Shown here: positions 33,563 through 36,050 of the stretch, one piece after another
Position numbering within the stretch: position 1 is the stretch's first letter
Layout of the letters: each line of letters starts with the position of its first letter
Origin: JACQFK01 sp036383955
GTDB taxonomy: Bacteria > Planctomycetota > MHYJ01 > JACPRB01
Reading direction: 5' to 3'
Assembly (NCBI GenBank): GCA_036383955.1
Contig: DASVNH010000123.1
Coordinates: 1-36,050 of the forward strand
Length of the DNA: 36,050 nucleotides
Position numbers and translations under genes: made by a program
The notes under the pieces: generated by a model
The model's database searches: none
What the model saw: the letters and a program-made list of their open reading frames with translations, nothing else
Told to the model about the DNA's origin: nothing

Positions 33563-34108
33563 TTACTTCAGTTCCGAAAGCGCCTTGAGCACGGCCTTCG
33601 AATCTTCCGCCGCGTTCACCTTCGTGTTCTTGTAGACGACCTTGCCGTCCTTGCCGACGATGAAGGTCCAGCGGGCCGTCGTGATCGCGCGCTCGAACTC
33701 CGCGTCCTTGCCGCCCTGCTTCACCTTGGCCTTGCCGCCGGCCTTGGGGGTCATGCCGAACGCCTTGGCCACGTCGCCCTTCTCGTCCGCCAGCAGCGCG
33801 AAGGTCAGGCCGTGCTCCTTCTTGAAGAGCTCCTGCGTCTTCACCGCGTCGCCGCTCACGCCGACGACCTCCACGCCCTTCTCTTCCAGGGCCTTCTGGT
33901 CGTCGCGGAACGCGCAGGCCTGCTTCGTGCAGCCGCCCGTGAACGAGGCGGGATAGAAGTACACGACCACGATCTTCTTGCCCACGTGGTCCGCCGACTT
34001 CCACGCCTTGCCCGCGTCGTCCGGAGCCTCGAAGGCGGGGACCGCGTCGCCCACGTTCAAGCCGTCCTGCGCCATCGCCAGAGCCGCCATCGTCATCAGC
34101 GTGAGCAT
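33563..34108 (-). CDS. Secreted peroxiredoxin (AhpC/TSA, BCP type)
   Basis: A 181-residue thiol peroxidase with a probable signal peptide (MLTLMTMAALAMAQDG), so it acts in the periplasm. The thioredoxin fold begins near LNVGDAVPAFEAPDDAGKAW. The peroxidatic motif is YPASFTGGCTKQACAFRD: Cys60 is peroxidatic and Cys65 resolving, five residues apart, as in bacterioferritin-comigratory proteins. The usual PxxxTxxC pattern is kept. GVSGDAVKTQELFKKEHGL and RWTFIVGKDGKVVYKNTKVN follow the fold. The start ATG 34108 has GGAG 8 bases upstream and follows the YchF-like gene by 12 bases, so the two are probably cotranscribed. It is likely to reduce H2O2 or organic peroxides, with an unknown reductant. 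Confidence 0.9.
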   Translation of the reverse strand: MLTLMTMAALAMAQDGLNVGDAVPAFEAPDDAGKAWKSADHVGKKIVVVYFYPASFTGGCTKQACAFRDDQKALEEKGVEVVGVSGDAVKTQELFKKEHGLTFALLADEKGDVAKAFGMTPKAGGKAKVKQGGKDAEFERAITTARWTFIVGKDGKVVYKNTKVNAAEDSKAVLKALSELK

Positions 34109-34120
34109 CGTGCTTCTCCT

Positions 34121-35161
34121 TTATAGACCCGACTTGATCTCGATGAAATCGTAGTCCTTCATGATGTACGCCTTGCCTTCGACCCGTTTGGGCGCGCGCG
34201 ACTGCGACTCGCGGTAGTTCTTGTGCTTGAGGTACTCCTCCCAGGAGATGACCTCCGAGCTGATGAATCCCTTGGCGAGGTCCGTGTGGATGCGGCCGGC
34301 GGCCTCGAGGGCCGTCGCCCCCGCCTTCAGGTGCCAGGCCGTCACGTCCTTGTCGCCCGTCGTCATGAACGTCCGCATGCCCATGTCGCGGTACAGGTCC
34401 GACGGCAGCGTCTCCAGCGCCAGGGTCGTCAGGCCGTAGTCCTTCATGAACGAGGCCCGCTCGGCCTCCTCCATCGCCATCAGCTCCATCTCGAGCTTCA
34501 CGGCCACGCCCCGGACCGGCCCCGCCTTGCCCAGGTCCGCCTCCGAGATGTTCGCCAGGGCGATCAGCGGCTTCTTCGAGTAGAACTGGAAGCCCTTCAT
34601 CCGCTTCTCGTCCTCGAGGCCCAGCTTGTCGAAGGCCTTCACGTCGCCGCCGGCCACGGCCTCCAGCAGCGGCTCCATCGCCGCCAGCTCCTTGACCAGG
34701 TCCTCGCGGTTCGGAATGCCCTTCTTGGTGTCGACCTTCAGCCGCTCGATGCGCTTCTGCATGACGTCGATGTCCGCCAGGATGAACTCGCTGCGGATCG
34801 CCTCGAGCTGCTTGGCCGCGTCCTCGCCGTCGTAGGCCTTCAGCACCGCCAGGAAGCCGTCGCACTCCCGCACCGAGGCCAGCTTGCCCGGGTTGTCGAT
34901 CTTCTCGCCGCCCTCCAGGGCGATCGAGGGGCCGTCGACGACCTCCATCACCGGCGTGACGAGCTTCTTCTGGGCGCCCTCGCGTTCGTGGACTTTCAGC
35001 AGGCGGGCGTCGATGACGCGGAACGGCAGGGTGACGGTCTTGCCGGTGTTGGCGACGGCCTTCGCGTACTCGGTGCCGGTGAGGGCGCAGAAGAGGGAGG
35101 TCTTGCCGGAGCCGGTGACTCCGACGAGTCCGATCTTGGCGGCGATGGGTCGGTCGGCCAT
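34121..35161 (-). CDS. ychF: YchF/Obg-like GTPase family protein with TGS domain, divergent
   Basis: A 346-residue P-loop protein. The N-terminus has IGLVGVTGSGKTSLFCALTG, a Walker A (GVTGSGKT, 14-21) where canonical YchF has GLPNVGKS. VTPVMEVVDGPSIALEGG supplies the DxxG-like switch; the coiled-coil insertion spans about residues 110-185. KKPLIALANISEAD corresponds to the nucleotide-specificity NxxE segment of YchF. The C-terminal TGS-like (DUF933) domain is clear (TTGDKDVTAWHLKAGATALE, AAGRIHTDLAKGFISSEVIS). The protein is slightly short and is probably a YchF paralogue rather than the canonical copy. The frame is open 64 codons upstream, but ATG 35161 is preceded by AAAGGA and begins the family homology. 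It lies 14 bases after tatC. Confidence 0.82.
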   Translation of the reverse strand: MADRPIAAKIGLVGVTGSGKTSLFCALTGTEYAKAVANTGKTVTLPFRVIDARLLKVHEREGAQKKLVTPVMEVVDGPSIALEGGEKIDNPGKLASVRECDGFLAVLKAYDGEDAAKQLEAIRSEFILADIDVMQKRIERLKVDTKKGIPNREDLVKELAAMEPLLEAVAGGDVKAFDKLGLEDEKRMKGFQFYSKKPLIALANISEADLGKAGPVRGVAVKLEMELMAMEEAERASFMKDYGLTTLALETLPSDLYRDMGMRTFMTTGDKDVTAWHLKAGATALEAAGRIHTDLAKGFISSEVISWEEYLKHKNYRESQSRAPKRVEGKAYIMKDYDFIEIKSGL

Positions 35162-35175
35162 GAGGTCCTTTCGGG

Positions 35176-35982
35176 CTAGGGTTTCGGGGCGGGGGCGGCG
35201 GGCTTGGGGGGTCGCGCGAAGATATAGGAGGCGATCACGCCGACTTCGTAGAGCAGGAGGAGGGGGATCATGACGAGGAGCATGGTCATGACGTCGGCGG
35301 GGGTGATGAGGGCGGCGAAGACGACGTTGAACATGACGGCGGCCCGGCGCCACTTGTGGTAGGTCGGCGGCGCGATGAGGCCGATCTTCGAGAGGAAGAC
35401 CATGATGAGGGGCATCTGGAAGATGGCGCCTAGCATGATGGTCAGCTTCATGACGAGGCTGAGGTATTCGGAGAAGCTGTACTGGGGCGAGACGATCGCG
35501 AGGTCGAGCATCTTGGCCAGGCTGTAGAGGGCCAGGGGGACGAGGTAGATGTAGCCGCAGAAGCAGCCGACGCAGAAGAGCGCGAAGGAGACGGGGGCGA
35601 AGGCGAGGACGTACTTCCGCTCGTTCTTGTAGAGGCCGGCGCTGATGAAGGCCCAGATCTGGTAGGCGATGACCGGGGAGGCCGCGAAGATCCCGATGAT
35701 GAACGTGAGCATCATCATGGAGACCACGGGGCCGGTATAGGTGGCGGACAGGAACTTGGACTCCGCGGGCGCGATGTTCAGGAGCTGCATGGCCTTGAAA
35801 TGCGGGCGGGTGATGAACCCCACCAGCGGCTGGTAGAAGAACATGCAGCCGACGATGGTGAGCAGGAGGGCGAGGATCGACTTGAAGAGGCGGGACCGCA
35901 GCTCCTCCAGGTGCTCCCCGAAGGTCATGCGGACCTCGGGCTCTTCCGGCCCTTCGATGCGTTTCTGGAGGTCGATTCCCAT
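35176..35982 (-). CDS. tatC: Twin-arginine translocase subunit TatC
   Basis: A 268-residue inner-membrane protein, the receptor of the Tat export system, with six predicted transmembrane helices. The conserved N-terminal segment MTFGEHLEELRSRLFKSI is present, as are PVIAYQIWAFISAGLYKNER (the conserved glutamate that binds the signal peptide region) and YSFSEYLSLVMKL. The C-terminus is Pro/Ala/Lys-rich. No tatA or tatB is in the window. The start was placed at ATG 35982 (MGIDLQKR); the 14 codons before it lie in the promoter and terminator region. TATAAC lies 12 bases before the ATG. The gene leads the tatC-ychF-peroxiredoxin group. Confidence 0.95.
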   Translation of the reverse strand: MGIDLQKRIEGPEEPEVRMTFGEHLEELRSRLFKSILALLLTIVGCMFFYQPLVGFITRPHFKAMQLLNIAPAESKFLSATYTGPVVSMMMLTFIIGIFAASPVIAYQIWAFISAGLYKNERKYVLAFAPVSFALFCVGCFCGYIYLVPLALYSLAKMLDLAIVSPQYSFSEYLSLVMKLTIMLGAIFQMPLIMVFLSKIGLIAPPTYHKWRRAAVMFNVVFAALITPADVMTMLLVMIPLLLLYEVGVIASYIFARPPKPAAPAPKP

Positions 35983-35994
35983 GGCGAGGGGGCT

Positions 35995-36000
35995 GTTATA
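35995..36000 (-). promoter_or_regulatory. -10 element for tatC
   Basis: TATAAC on the minus strand ends 12 bases before ATG 35982, giving a very short leader. It lies between the upstream terminator and the gene. Confidence 0.5.
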
Positions 36001-36002
36001 GC

Positions 36003-36035
36003 AAAAAGGCCCCCCCGCGTCCAAGCGGGGGGGCC
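36003..36035 (-). terminator. Rho-independent terminator of an upstream gene outside the window
   Basis: Perfect 11-base stem GGCCCCCCCGC/GCGGGGGGGCC (36008-36018 with 36025-36035) and a 6-base loop; on the minus strand it is followed by TTTTT (36003-36007). It implies a minus-strand gene ending just beyond the right edge. Confidence 0.85.
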
Positions 36036-36050
36036 CTTTGGAAAGCCCTG

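Noticed and set aside
36025..36050. A coding start at the extreme right edge
   Set aside because: Only 15 bases remain after the terminator stem; nothing can be assigned.

Overview
This window is bacterial chromosome of high G+C content. A Planctomycetota (or other PVC-superphylum) origin is most likely. The main reason is the 1775-residue secreted protein at 17557-22884, which joins an SGNH esterase, a PVC-type beta-propeller, HEAT repeats, PA14, a cupredoxin, cytochrome c and DUF1080; such architecture is typical of that group. Supporting signs are HEAT/TPR secreted proteins, a pyrophosphate-type phosphofructokinase signature and an alpha2-type glycyl-tRNA synthetase. No rRNA, tRNA, insertion sequence, prophage or CRISPR array was seen.

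Layout. 1-4114 (minus) holds accD (cut by the window edge), rpe, a stand-alone Clp_N-domain protein, pgk and a HEAT-repeat protein. 4174-13514 (plus) is an uncharacterised gene followed by the most striking locus: an SPFH-like/coiled-coil/beta-propeller protein (5235), a protein with a possible winged helix (7099), four small charged alpha-helical proteins resembling ESCRT-III/Snf7/PspA (7939, 8620, 9352, 11248), a single-span membrane protein (11937) and two Vps4-like AAA ATPases, each with an N-terminal MIT-like helical bundle (10040, 12387). 13626-15788 holds small membrane and secreted proteins, one with TPRs. 15827-17551 is glycyl-tRNA synthetase, convergent with the giant PVC protein. 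23124-26980 (plus) is mnmG, a lipoprotein metallopeptidase and phosphofructokinase, closed by a strong intrinsic terminator. 27065-35982 (minus) holds a small membrane protein, a PHP phosphoesterase, a UPF0126 channel-like protein, recJ, cinA, argG, a secreted peroxiredoxin, a YchF-like GTPase and tatC.

How they work together. The 5235-13514 genes are closely spaced on one strand and combine filament-type subunits with Vps4-type disassembly ATPases. I infer a bacterial ESCRT-like membrane-remodelling machine. This rests on motifs and helical pattern read by eye, not on a profile search.

Two window-wide patterns stand out. First, at least twelve gene boundaries carry arrays of a short word repeated about every 6-8 bases. 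Many have a near-perfect inverted copy and a poly-C/poly-G centre, and the word differs from copy to copy. Second, many genes have a TATAAT-like hexamer ending only 6-9 bases before the start codon, implying leaderless or nearly leaderless mRNAs. Several repeat arrays lie exactly where the -35 region of those promoters would be.
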